IMG/VR virus record: IMGVR_UViG_3300035698_027011 | Span: 1 to 20,420 of that record | Length of the DNA: 20,420 nucleotides | Direction: 5' to 3' (one strand) | DNA from: a virus | Part shown: piece by piece, positions 14,105 to 20,420 of the stretch | How the letters are laid out: every line of letters starts with the position of its first letter | Numbering within the stretch: the stretch's first letter is position 1 | Made by a program: the position numbers and the translations under genes | The notes under the pieces: model-generated | Seen by the model: only the letters and a program-made list of their open reading frames with translations | What the model was told of the DNA's origin: nothing | The model's database searches: none

Positions 14105-14365
14105 CTAATCTAATTGTCTAACAAAACTAAGTGCATGTTCCCTTAAAGTATCATCAACTATCCCCGAAAGAGCTCCCAAAGCTGCAAGTTTACCAAGAGC
14201 CTTCCACTTATCATTATCAGAAGACTCAGCACTTCGTAAGACTCTATTGCCCTGAATAATAAGTCTGAGGACTCTTTGATCTATTCTACTTGATTGCCTC
14301 TTTGCAGCTTCTAAGATTTTTAGGTCTCCCTCTTTTTCTCGACCCTCCCTCTTTTTTCTAGCCAT
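14105..14365 (-). CDS. Basic helical protein after the portal
   Basis: The 86-residue untagged protein starts 3 bases after the portal stop with a GAGGAGG site. It is strongly basic at the N-terminus (MARKKREGREKEGDLK) and helical throughout (RVLRLIIQGNRVLRSA; LGKLAALGALSGIVDDTL). Its place right after the portal matches T4 gene 67, a small prohead core protein, but T4 gp67 is acidic at its end and I see no direct similarity. Prohead core part or portal-associated factor are the main options. Confidence 0.78.
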   Translation of the reverse strand: MARKKREGREKEGDLKILEAAKRQSSRIDQRVLRLIIQGNRVLRSAESSDNDKWKALGKLAALGALSGIVDDTLREHALSFVRQLD

Positions 14366-14367
14366 CT

Positions 14368-15885
14368 TTACAAAGCCTCCTCTTCTTCCTCGTCCCCTTC
14401 AGGTTCTTCTGGCTCTTTTCCACTATCGTCGCCTTTAACCTTAATAAAGTTGAACTCATTACCAAATATGCTCATCTGCTTATACATCCAAGCTCTGAAT
14501 TTCTCAACATCGACAACATCCTTCAACTTTTCATCCTCTAACAACTCACCAACTAACCTTTGAACATTCCCTATAATATTAATAGAAGCATCAAAGATTT
14601 CGACCTTGTCAAGTTCTCCAACCTCCACCAAAACATTCCTAAAGTCTACTAGTATATCTTTAGGTACAACCGTAAAAGACTTATTGATTAAATGAGACAA
14701 AGCTATCTGCTTTAATCCCATAGCAATAGAAGTCTGAATTGATTTTAATTGTCTAACATACCTACCATACCTTTTCAGTAAATCCCCTCTACTTTCGTTG
14801 CTCTCAAAAAGTAACTCATAAGGATAACCTATAGAAGTACATATTACTTTCCTCGTATCTTCTACTCTATCCCCTAAAGCTTCAATTGATCTATCTTCCT
14901 TCGCATCAGATAATGACTGCAAATCTCCTTTGTCTCCAAAAATAGGTAGGACCCTAATCGACCCAGCAACACTTGCAACATCAGATACTGCAAAATCATT
15001 TGTGTTTCTATCTAAACCTATTTTTTTATTCAAATACTTTTCATACTTCTTAGCTGCTGCAAACCCATCCTTCGCAGGGGTTCCTGGTGGCATTCTAACC
15101 CCCACAAGATTCCCTTTCAAAATATCATTTAATTTCTTTGTGGGAATCAACATCTCTATGAGCATTAATTCCTTTATTTTAGACAAAACGCCATAGAACA
15201 CTGACCTACCAATTCTTACATATGAAGGAAGTTGGCCCCCTCCAAAGTCTTCAGGCATAGTAGGTGGAGTCTTTTTCTTACCAAACTCCTCTTTTACATT
15301 TATTCTTAATCTATTCTTGTTAATTGAAAAATGAGCGTATTCATAGGGCCTTTTAGCCACAAGATCTCTCGATTCCTGAGCAAGAAAAAGCAGGGGTATT
15401 CCCCTTCTGTAATACGCAACTACTGCAGCTTGATCGACATCGTCAACAATATCAACTAGACCTATGCCTGGCTCAATCACATTCCTCAGAATATGCTCCC
15501 CTTGTCTTAAAAGGTCTAGTATAAAATCTCCTATGATCTGATCAAAATCGAACTTCTCTTGTAGAATTCTTAACTCAGCATCGATATCTTTTCTAGGTGA
15601 ACTTAACTCCACAATATCACCAGTAGTAATATCTGGAGTCAATGCATCATCTGCAATGCTTCTAGCAAGAGCATCAACAAGATAAAAACCTTTTATCTTA
15701 TCCATCTCTCGAAGAAACAATTTACGAGAATTAACAACCTCCGAGTAGACTGAAAACCAGGCTTGTGCAACACCTGTGTCATTCACTAAATCTCTAAGAC
15801 TCCAAGTACCCTCCTGATCCCCTTCTACTTTCTTTCCCCCTCCAAGTCCTGGGAACCTACTTAACTTTGAAAAAAGTCCAGACAT
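14368..15885 (-). CDS. Portal protein (gp20-like)
   Basis: The 505-residue protein forms the ring at the special vertex through which DNA enters and to which the tail attaches. Support: size typical of T4 gp20-type portals (about 500), position between large terminase and protease, and the internal pattern. Residues about 60-180 hold the clip/wing start (KIKGFYLVDALARSIADDAL, then a GDFILDLLRQGEHILRNV helix). The stretch YVRIGRSVFYGVLSKIKELMLIEMLI followed by IPTKKLNDI resembles the gp20 core, and a long helical part at about 350-400 (VICTSIGYPYELLF, then GRYVRQLKSIQTSIAMGLKQIALSHLI) fits the stem/crown. The C-terminus is very acidic. Ribosome site AAGGAG. Confident family call by context and pattern. 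Confidence 0.88.
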   Translation of the reverse strand: MSGLFSKLSRFPGLGGGKKVEGDQEGTWSLRDLVNDTGVAQAWFSVYSEVVNSRKLFLREMDKIKGFYLVDALARSIADDALTPDITTGDIVELSSPRKDIDAELRILQEKFDFDQIIGDFILDLLRQGEHILRNVIEPGIGLVDIVDDVDQAAVVAYYRRGIPLLFLAQESRDLVAKRPYEYAHFSINKNRLRINVKEEFGKKKTPPTMPEDFGGGQLPSYVRIGRSVFYGVLSKIKELMLIEMLIPTKKLNDILKGNLVGVRMPPGTPAKDGFAAAKKYEKYLNKKIGLDRNTNDFAVSDVASVAGSIRVLPIFGDKGDLQSLSDAKEDRSIEALGDRVEDTRKVICTSIGYPYELLFESNESRGDLLKRYGRYVRQLKSIQTSIAMGLKQIALSHLINKSFTVVPKDILVDFRNVLVEVGELDKVEIFDASINIIGNVQRLVGELLEDEKLKDVVDVEKFRAWMYKQMSIFGNEFNFIKVKGDDSGKEPEEPEGDEEEEEAL

Positions 15886-15907
15886 ATTTCTCCTTTTGAA
15901 TGACGAA

Positions 15908-17785
15908 CTAAACTACATGAACCTCATAAGCCCTGGCCCCAAAAATCTGTTCATATTCATTCAATGCTGACTCTTGTTCTATTATCCTAAAAAATTCATC
16001 GTGAGCATCCATTGCCCCATAATATTTTTCTATGTTTAGAAATGCTGAATACACTGAACCACAAACAGCATCTGAAGCGTCCTTGCTCCCATCCTCCTGC
16101 TTAAGTAAGTTCTCTTCATCGTCTACTTTCTGAGGGTGGTCAATCTTTTCCCCTAAGTCAAGTAAATTCTTTAACTCACTTCTTAGAATTGGATGCTGTA
16201 CCCCACTATACCTACCTTCCAAAACTACAGATTTGAAATAATCATAACGTGACCTAGGGTGGTCCACAGACATTATACTAGCATCAAAATGTAACAACCA
16301 AAGATCCTGCTTTAAATTCTCAGATTGATAACCGTCAGCAGTTATCTTAACTATTGGTACACCTCTATCAGATAAATCTTTAATCAAATGTTTGATCTTA
16401 TAAATCGGCACATCTTGTCCCGGTTTATTTTTAATTAACATAAGGAAATCTGTAGAAAATATAGGCTCCTTCGATTTTATTGTCTTCAAGGTGTTAGAGT
16501 CTCTTCTCTCAACAGTAACAAAACTTCTTATTCCTGACATAGCCAAACCTGCTCTGTCCCCTCTAAGTCCTAAATCAATATGAATAAACCTTGGGCATCT
16601 AATAGAAACAATATCTCGAAGATCAATATACTGAATCAAAGATTCCTCCTGATTGTAAAAATCTGTCACTACAACATGTTTACTAACAGGATTAGGCCTA
16701 ATCAATGCTTCCTCTATCTTTTCTACTGACGGAAAAAACTTATGTATAGATGAAGTACTTTCCCCAGCTACATCCTGAAGGGATTTGTATATGTCATCTG
16801 AGAAATCCTGATAGTGTTCAACTGGTATATCCAAAATTCGTGCGTCCTCTAATCCTATAATCTGTTTTGCGTGTTCAACTATAAAAGGGTCTCTTAAATT
16901 GTCTCCAATAAAAACCTTGAAAGTTTTCCCACCATATTCCCATGTTTTTATATCCCAGATGGCATGATCAAAAACTCGAACCTTTGTATCATTCCTAACT
17001 TTCTTTATATGAGACTCAAGAAAAGCAGTTTCTTTCGACTTAGAGGAATCGAGCCACATCCTACCAGGTATTCTATTCAAAAATCTAGATTTTGCTCTCC
17101 TTTTCACATTAGTATAATTATTGTAAGCTTGCTGATTCCAAGAGGTCTGAAAGTTTAGCTCACTAAGAACACCTGCAACTATAGCTTGACCTAAGGTGTG
17201 TGTAAACCTTGAGCCCTCCCTAAAATCTATATTTTTCTGTAAAAGTGTTTTCCCACTATACTTCTTATTACTATATGGGGTTAGTATACTCCTAAAGTAT
17301 GGAGAATCATTCATCCATTCATACAACTCATCAAACAGAATATTTTTAGCTGAAGCCAAAGTATTGGAGTATAAAGCAAAAAGTAACTTTGTAGCCTTGG
17401 TTAAGTTATAAAACAACTGAGGACTTTCTAAATAGCTAAGTCTAGCTGCATCGTAAAGTAACCCAATCTTAGATATGGTTGACTTACCTCCACCAATTGA
17501 TCCTGTGACCACTATCTCGTTATAAGGAGAATAAAAAGGATTAGGATATATTTCCTTTAGTGCTTCTCGCCAAATAGGATAAATTATAGACTTATCTGTA
17601 CGTGTGTTCCACAGAGCTTCCTTAAGATAGGTACTATTATCAATAAACTCCGTGATCGTTGGAGGTGTCTCATGATAACCAGACATTCGAGCTAAAGAAT
17701 CCATTGTGGCTTTGACTCCATGAGCCGAAACCATCTGATTCAATAATTGATCTGAAGGATCTATTGTTTGTTGAGTTTGTGCCAT
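15908..17785 (-). CDS. Large terminase subunit (gp17-like ATPase/nuclease)
   Basis: The 625-residue protein pumps DNA into the prohead and cuts it. Walker A is GSIGGGKS at residues 95-102, and the Walker B region is AIVAGVLSELNF with Glu209 at the expected acidic position. The C-terminal nuclease has IHIDLGLRGDRAGLAM with Asp404, a second acidic strand (VPIVKITADGYQS) and the late KDASDAVCGSVYSAF motif near residue 575, all typical of terminase RNase H-fold nucleases. The sequence is of the long type seen in large phages. It begins 3 bases after the stop of the preceding small gene, with only a weak GAGG site. No small terminase subunit is visible in the window. Confidence 0.93.
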   Translation of the reverse strand: MAQTQQTIDPSDQLLNQMVSAHGVKATMDSLARMSGYHETPPTITEFIDNSTYLKEALWNTRTDKSIIYPIWREALKEIYPNPFYSPYNEIVVTGSIGGGKSTISKIGLLYDAARLSYLESPQLFYNLTKATKLLFALYSNTLASAKNILFDELYEWMNDSPYFRSILTPYSNKKYSGKTLLQKNIDFREGSRFTHTLGQAIVAGVLSELNFQTSWNQQAYNNYTNVKRRAKSRFLNRIPGRMWLDSSKSKETAFLESHIKKVRNDTKVRVFDHAIWDIKTWEYGGKTFKVFIGDNLRDPFIVEHAKQIIGLEDARILDIPVEHYQDFSDDIYKSLQDVAGESTSSIHKFFPSVEKIEEALIRPNPVSKHVVVTDFYNQEESLIQYIDLRDIVSIRCPRFIHIDLGLRGDRAGLAMSGIRSFVTVERRDSNTLKTIKSKEPIFSTDFLMLIKNKPGQDVPIYKIKHLIKDLSDRGVPIVKITADGYQSENLKQDLWLLHFDASIMSVDHPRSRYDYFKSVVLEGRYSGVQHPILRSELKNLLDLGEKIDHPQKVDDEENLLKQEDGSKDASDAVCGSVYSAFLNIEKYYGAMDAHDEFFRIIEQESALNEYEQIFGARAYEVHVV

Positions 17786-17788
17786 CTA

Positions 17789-17959
17789 CTACTTAGCCTC
17801 AATCGTCACTTTAAACTTTGTTTTCATATCAACAAGTTCCGGAAATCTAACCAACTTAAACAAAATATTCAACCCAGAGGAATCAGTGTATCTTGGATCA
17901 AATCCCTTTAAGATAATCTCATTACCTTCCCCCTGAATATTTATTAGCTTTAACCTCAC
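17789..17959 (-). CDS. Small beta-rich ORF, possibly the shifted payload of a tagged gene
   Basis: A 56-codon frame from GTG (17959) reads VRLKLINIQGEGNEII, then KGFDPRYTDSSGLNILFKLVRFPELV and ends KFKVTIEAK just before the terminase. It looks like real protein and occupies a gap that otherwise has no gene. Its GTG has AGGAG only 3 bases away, which is too close. It lies in the +1 frame relative to the overlapping tagged mini-ORF (17922-17993), which has the good start. A single-base frame change would fuse tag and payload. Confidence 0.5.
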   Translation of the reverse strand: MRLKLINIQGEGNEIILKGFDPRYTDSSGLNILFKLVRFPELVDMKTKFKVTIEAK

Positions 17960-17993
17960 TAACTCCTACCAGTAATGCTTTTGCTCGGCTCAT
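17922..17993 (-). CDS. Tagged mini-ORF of 23 codons
   Basis: The frame begins MSRAKALLVGVSE with Val11-Ser12-Glu13, a perfect tag, after a strong AAGGAGG site, but stops after only 23 residues. Twelve codons in, the +1 frame opens into a 56-codon payload-like ORF. So this is either a free leader peptide, the first half of a gene joined by ribosomal frameshifting, or a gene broken by one base. I cannot tell sequencing error from real change. Confidence 0.6.
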   Translation of the reverse strand: MSRAKALLVGVSEVKANKYSGGR

Positions 17994-18004
17994 TTTTTAC
18001 CTCC

Positions 18005-18274
18005 TTACTTCTTATAGGCCTTATACGGTTTCCTGCCCTCGACGTAGTCAAAGTCAAACTTCTGCAAGAAGGAAACCTGGTCAGTAGCAACTTTTTCACC
18101 CGCTTTGTTTGTCAAGTTTATTTTCCCCCCAGAACCAAGAGGTACTATACTCCCAACAACCAGTTTAAAGTTGTCTGCCCATGCCTTGTCCTTAACTCCG
18201 GTAATCTTAATCTGTTTAGCTTGTTCATCCATTACACCTTTCATACTTGTTAAAATACTCTCTGCTCTTGTCAT
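18005..18274 (-). CDS. Tagged small protein (putative capsid cargo)
   Basis: The 89-residue protein starts MTRAESILTSMKGVMDE; the h-x-E is Met15-Asp16-Glu17 here. The payload is basic, with strands (KQIKITGVKDKAW; NFKLVVGSIVPLGSGGKINLTN) and a C-terminal YVEGRKPYKAYKK tail. A small beta domain is likely; no known family. An AGGGGG site precedes the ATG. Confidence 0.85.
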   Translation of the reverse strand: MTRAESILTSMKGVMDEQAKQIKITGVKDKAWADNFKLVVGSIVPLGSGGKINLTNKAGEKVATDQVSFLQKFDFDYVEGRKPYKAYKK

Positions 18275-18300
18275 TTTCTGATACCCCCTAAATAATTTGT

Positions 18301-18735
18301 TTACTTCAAAATAACCAAACCATATTCCAAATCCAACTCATATGATTTGAGTTTATCAATCTCAATATCAAAAGTCTTCCCTTTCGTCATAGTTTTGATA
18401 AACTTCCTAGAAGGTGAAACACTTGAGACATTGTACTCTTGTCCTTTGTATGCAACTTTACCTTGTTCCTTAGCCACTTTAATAAGTCTCTTGACATCTG
18501 CAGGACTTGTTAAGGCTCTTTCATTAACCAAAACCTCTTGAAGAGATTGAAGGATCTCTTGTGCTCTACTCATCTCCTCTACATCAGCAAAGCTCAAAGG
18601 AGTATCACATTCTGGGCAGGATTTTGGATATCTCCCTTGGTACGAAGGAACTTTCAACCCACAAGAGGGGCAAGTATACCCTGAACTAGGTAGCTTTGCC
18701 ATTACATTTTTCATCCCTGGAGTAACCTCTGACAT
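18301..18735 (-). CDS. Zinc ribbon fused in front of a tagged domain
   Basis: The 144-residue frame starts with TAAGGAGG support at 18735. Residues 20-47 form a zinc ribbon (Cys22-x2-Cys25, Cys40-x2-Cys43, in CPSCG and CPECDTPL). At residue 55 comes a full tag, MSRAQEILQSLQE, with Leu-Gln-Glu at the normal tag position 13 (Glu67 overall), then a payload rich in lysine (VKRLIKVAKEQGKVAYKG; KTFDIEIDKLKSYELDLEYGLVIL). This is the only case where the tag is internal. The ATG at 18573 has GAGGAG directly touching it, too close for efficient use, so the fused reading is preferred. Possible meanings: a ribbon placed on the outside of the tag and removed by cleavage, or a merged pair of genes. Confidence 0.83.
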   Translation of the reverse strand: MSEVTPGMKNVMAKLPSSGYTCPSCGLKVPSYQGRYPKSCPECDTPLSFADVEEMSRAQEILQSLQEVLVNERALTSPADVKRLIKVAKEQGKVAYKGQEYNVSSVSPSRKFIKTMTKGKTFDIEIDKLKSYELDLEYGLVILK

Positions 18736-18747
18736 TTTTAAACCTCC

Positions 18748-19335
18748 TTACTTAAAAAATGGTTCAAAAGAACCTATTTTACTTCCTTCTCTACCTGTAA
18801 ATTGAATACCAATGTTTCCAGAAGGAAAACTATCTTGTTTGAAAAGAACATACTCCTCAATATTCCAAATATCGGCTTCCGTAAAAGGTTTCCCATCCTT
18901 CCTCTTTATCTTCACAGGAAAAGACACAAAAATATCATAATCCCCTGCTAACAACTTTTCCGGTTCGTCCACTATCTTGTCTAGATCCTTTTCAATGACA
19001 TGATAAAACTTACGAAAGATTGCTTCATCTTCCCAATAGTTATCTACACCTCTTTTATAGGACATGGCAAGAAGCTCAAACAAGTCACCATCGGGCTTAC
19101 TCAAAATCCACTTTGCTTTCTTCTTCAGGAGTTTTCTTTTTGTCTGACCTGGTTCCATCCAGATTTCGCCGGTGTCAGGATCAAACAGAGAACTTATGAC
19201 TGTATCATCAAGTCCCAATCTATTAAGAAATTCAACAGCATCCTTTTTCTTAATAAAACTAGGGACCTTGACTTTTTTACCTCTCTTCTCAAGGAGAGAA
19301 TTAATGACTTCTAATATCTCCTGTGCTTTGCTCAT
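18748..19335 (-). CDS. Tagged protein, 195 residues (putative capsid cargo)
   Basis: The start is the ATG at 19335, with AAGGAG 7 bases before it; a frame running 19 codons further upstream would overlap the neighbour's end. The tag is MSKAQEILEVINSLLEK, in which the h-x-E is Leu14-Leu15-Glu16. The payload (about residues 20-195) has a basic segment (KRGKKVKVPSFIKKKDAVEFL), a LDDTVISSLFDPDTGEIWMEPGQTKRK stretch, a helical middle (FELLAMSYKRGVDNYW) and a C-terminal beta part (DIFVSFPVKIKRKDG; IGIQFTGREG). No family recognised. Confidence 0.85.
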   Translation of the reverse strand: MSKAQEILEVINSLLEKRGKKVKVPSFIKKKDAVEFLNRLGLDDTVISSLFDPDTGEIWMEPGQTKRKLLKKKAKWILSKPDGDLFELLAMSYKRGVDNYWEDEAIFRKFYHVIEKDLDKIVDEPEKLLAGDYDIFVSFPVKIKRKDGKPFTEADIWNIEEYVLFKQDSFPSGNIGIQFTGREGSKIGSFEPFFK

Positions 19336-19345
19336 CTCAAACTCC

Positions 19346-19666
19346 TTATGTGTATGGTCCCCAGTGTTTTTCCTTCTTAAAAACGTGATCAATTATTTCT
19401 TCTGGCGTATATTCCGCCTTTTTCTTAGCTTTCAACTTCTTATAGTATTCTTTTTTAGGTAGATCCAAACCTATCGTTGGGTCATAAACCTTCTCACCTT
19501 TTTCGCACCAGGCATGATCAATATTTTTCCCTAATTGAATTGAGAAAACTTTGCCATGAACTACTTTACTCCCCTTGATATCTTTTGCTTTATTCCAAGC
19601 ATTTTTAAAGCAGTCTGTCTTTCCCTCATTTCCGATCATACTTAGTATTTCTTTTGCTCGAATCAT
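19346..19666 (-). CDS. Tagged protease- or transglutaminase-like protein (putative cargo)
   Basis: The start is the ATG at 19666 (106 residues) with TTAGGA upstream; a TTG two codons earlier is less likely. The tag is MIRAKEILSMIGNE, with Glu at 14. Right after the tag comes Cys19 (TDCFKNAW), then HGKVFSIQLG, a DHAWCE segment with His51, and KVYDPT with Asp62. Cys, His-Ala-Trp and Asp-Pro-Thr in this order resemble the catalytic triad of papain-like or transglutaminase-like small enzymes. The triad reading is inference from motif spacing. The C-terminus is lysine-rich. If real, cleavage of the tag would leave the catalytic Cys five residues from the new N-terminus. Confidence 0.83.
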   Translation of the reverse strand: MIRAKEILSMIGNEGKTDCFKNAWNKAKDIKGSKVVHGKVFSIQLGKNIDHAWCEKGEKVYDPTIGLDLPKKEYYKKLKAKKKAEYTPEEIIDHVFKKEKHWGPYT

Positions 19667-19674
19667 AACCAATC

Positions 19675-20420
19675 CTAACTGTAAATTTCCTGCATCAGAT
19701 CCATTGCTCTCCCCGTCTCTCCAAACGCTTTTCGTAACTTAACATCTACAAGTTCGTCAGAGATTTCCAAACTCTCCTCAAGATGATTCTTAATCCTTTT
19801 GATTACAGTGTCTTCATTCTGCTTAAGGCAATAAACTCCAACCAAGAACTCTCTAAGTTGAGCAAAAGTAAAATCGTTAGTCTTGTCCACTAACTCATCT
19901 ATCCTACTCTCTTCCTCATACAAAGCTAACTTGTGCTTCAAATATTCTCTACGACCAGAAGCAGGAGGATTTTTAATCTCCATCTTTCTATCAAACCTTC
20001 CTGACCGTAAAATCCTTGGAGGTAGTCTATCAATATAATTAGTAGTGGCTAAGAATAAAACATTATCCATTTGAGAATCACCATCAAAAAGTTCTAAAAT
20101 GTCATGTTCACCGTATCGAATTATTTCATCCATGTCCTCAGTAATGACAAGAACTTTTCGTTCAGGCTCTACTTCACGAAACTGAGCCAGACCCTCAACA
20201 AGAGTACGAGCACTCTTGGCAATAAAAACAACATCCTTTCTCTTAACCATACTTTCCATAACTAACTTAAGTAAACAGCTCTTTCCTGCGCCTGGTGTTC
20301 CATGCAGAAGTACCCCCCTTTTATGTGTAAATCCCATCTTATTAAAACTGTCTTTAAGATCCCAAAACGTGTCGATCTCTTCTAGGATTTCATTGTAACG
20401 AGAGTCTTCGAATCGAAGGA
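19675..20420 (-). CDS. AAA+ ATPase, 5' part outside the window
   Basis: The frame stays open to the window edge, so the gene is partial; about 248 residues are seen. Motifs in order: Walker A GTPGAGKS in a MGFTHKRGVLLHGTPGAGKS setting, Walker B VLVITEDMDEI, sensor 1 LATTNYID, and arginine fingers ILRSGRFDRKMEI of the second region of homology. This is the CDC48/FtsH/proteasome-ATPase type of AAA domain. A C-terminal helical lid follows. No protease or membrane segment is present in the visible part. Its stop is 9 bases before the tagged gene at 19666. Role in phage biology is unknown; possible unfoldase or assembly factor. Confidence 0.9.
   Translation of the reverse strand, partial: LRFEDSRYNEILEEIDTFWDLKDSFNKMGFTHKRGVLLHGTPGAGKSCLLKLVMESMVKRKDVVFIAKSARTLVEGLAQFREVEPERKVLVITEDMDEIIRYGEHDILELFDGDSQMDNVLFLATTNYIDRLPPRILRSGRFDRKMEIKNPPASGRREYLKHKLALYEEESRIDELVDKTNDFTFAQLREFLVGVYCLKQNEDTVIKRIKNHLEESLEISDELVDVKLRKAFGETGRAMDLMQEIYS

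Overview
This window is a continuous stretch of a large, AT-rich, tailed bacteriophage of T4-like (gp20/gp21/gp23) head type with a contractile tail. Every gene I accept lies on the minus strand, so transcription and gene order run from base 20420 down to base 1. Shine-Dalgarno sites (AAGGAG/GGAGG types) precede most starts, so the host is a bacterium; I cannot name it. The coding is tight, with ATGA/TGATG stop-start overlaps, and I see no tRNA, CRISPR or transposase.

Layout in transcription order. (1) 20420-17789: an AAA+ ATPase cut by the window edge, then a run of small cargo-like genes. (2) 17785-14368: large terminase and portal. (3) 14365-12403: an 86-codon basic protein, four tagged small genes and one untagged small gene. 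(4) 12313-7032: a basic protein of unknown role, a gp21-like prohead protease fused to a repeat-containing scaffold (with a strong internal start for scaffold alone), and the gp23-like major capsid gene. The capsid gene is split by a group IA intron that carries a GIY-YIG homing endonuclease. (5) 6885-3474: one tagged gene, a SAP-like protein, a micro-ORF, a putative neck protein and seven more tagged genes. (6) 3461-22: putative neck/tail-completion proteins, a tube-like protein, a small protein and the tail sheath. A further gene starts at base 3.

The outstanding signal is a shared N-terminal tag of about 13 residues, M-[ST]-[RK]-A-x-[E]-[IVL]-[LI]-x-x-h-x-E. It is found on 17 otherwise unrelated small proteins (two zinc-ribbon proteins, a SWIM zinc-finger protein, a Cys/His/Asp protease-like protein and others) that are interleaved with the head-assembly genes. 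In nine of them a glutamate falls at exactly residue 13 with a hydrophobic residue at 11. This h-x-E pattern is the known cleavage preference of the T4 prohead protease gp21, and T4 internal proteins carry a short N-terminal capsid-targeting sequence removed there. My inference is that this phage has a large system of capsid-targeted cargo: each protein is led into the prohead by the tag, trimmed by the protease encoded at 9993-11612, and perhaps injected with the DNA. The number and variety of cargo, and DNA-level repeats over the tag-coding segments, suggest a modular set that swaps payloads behind a common leader.
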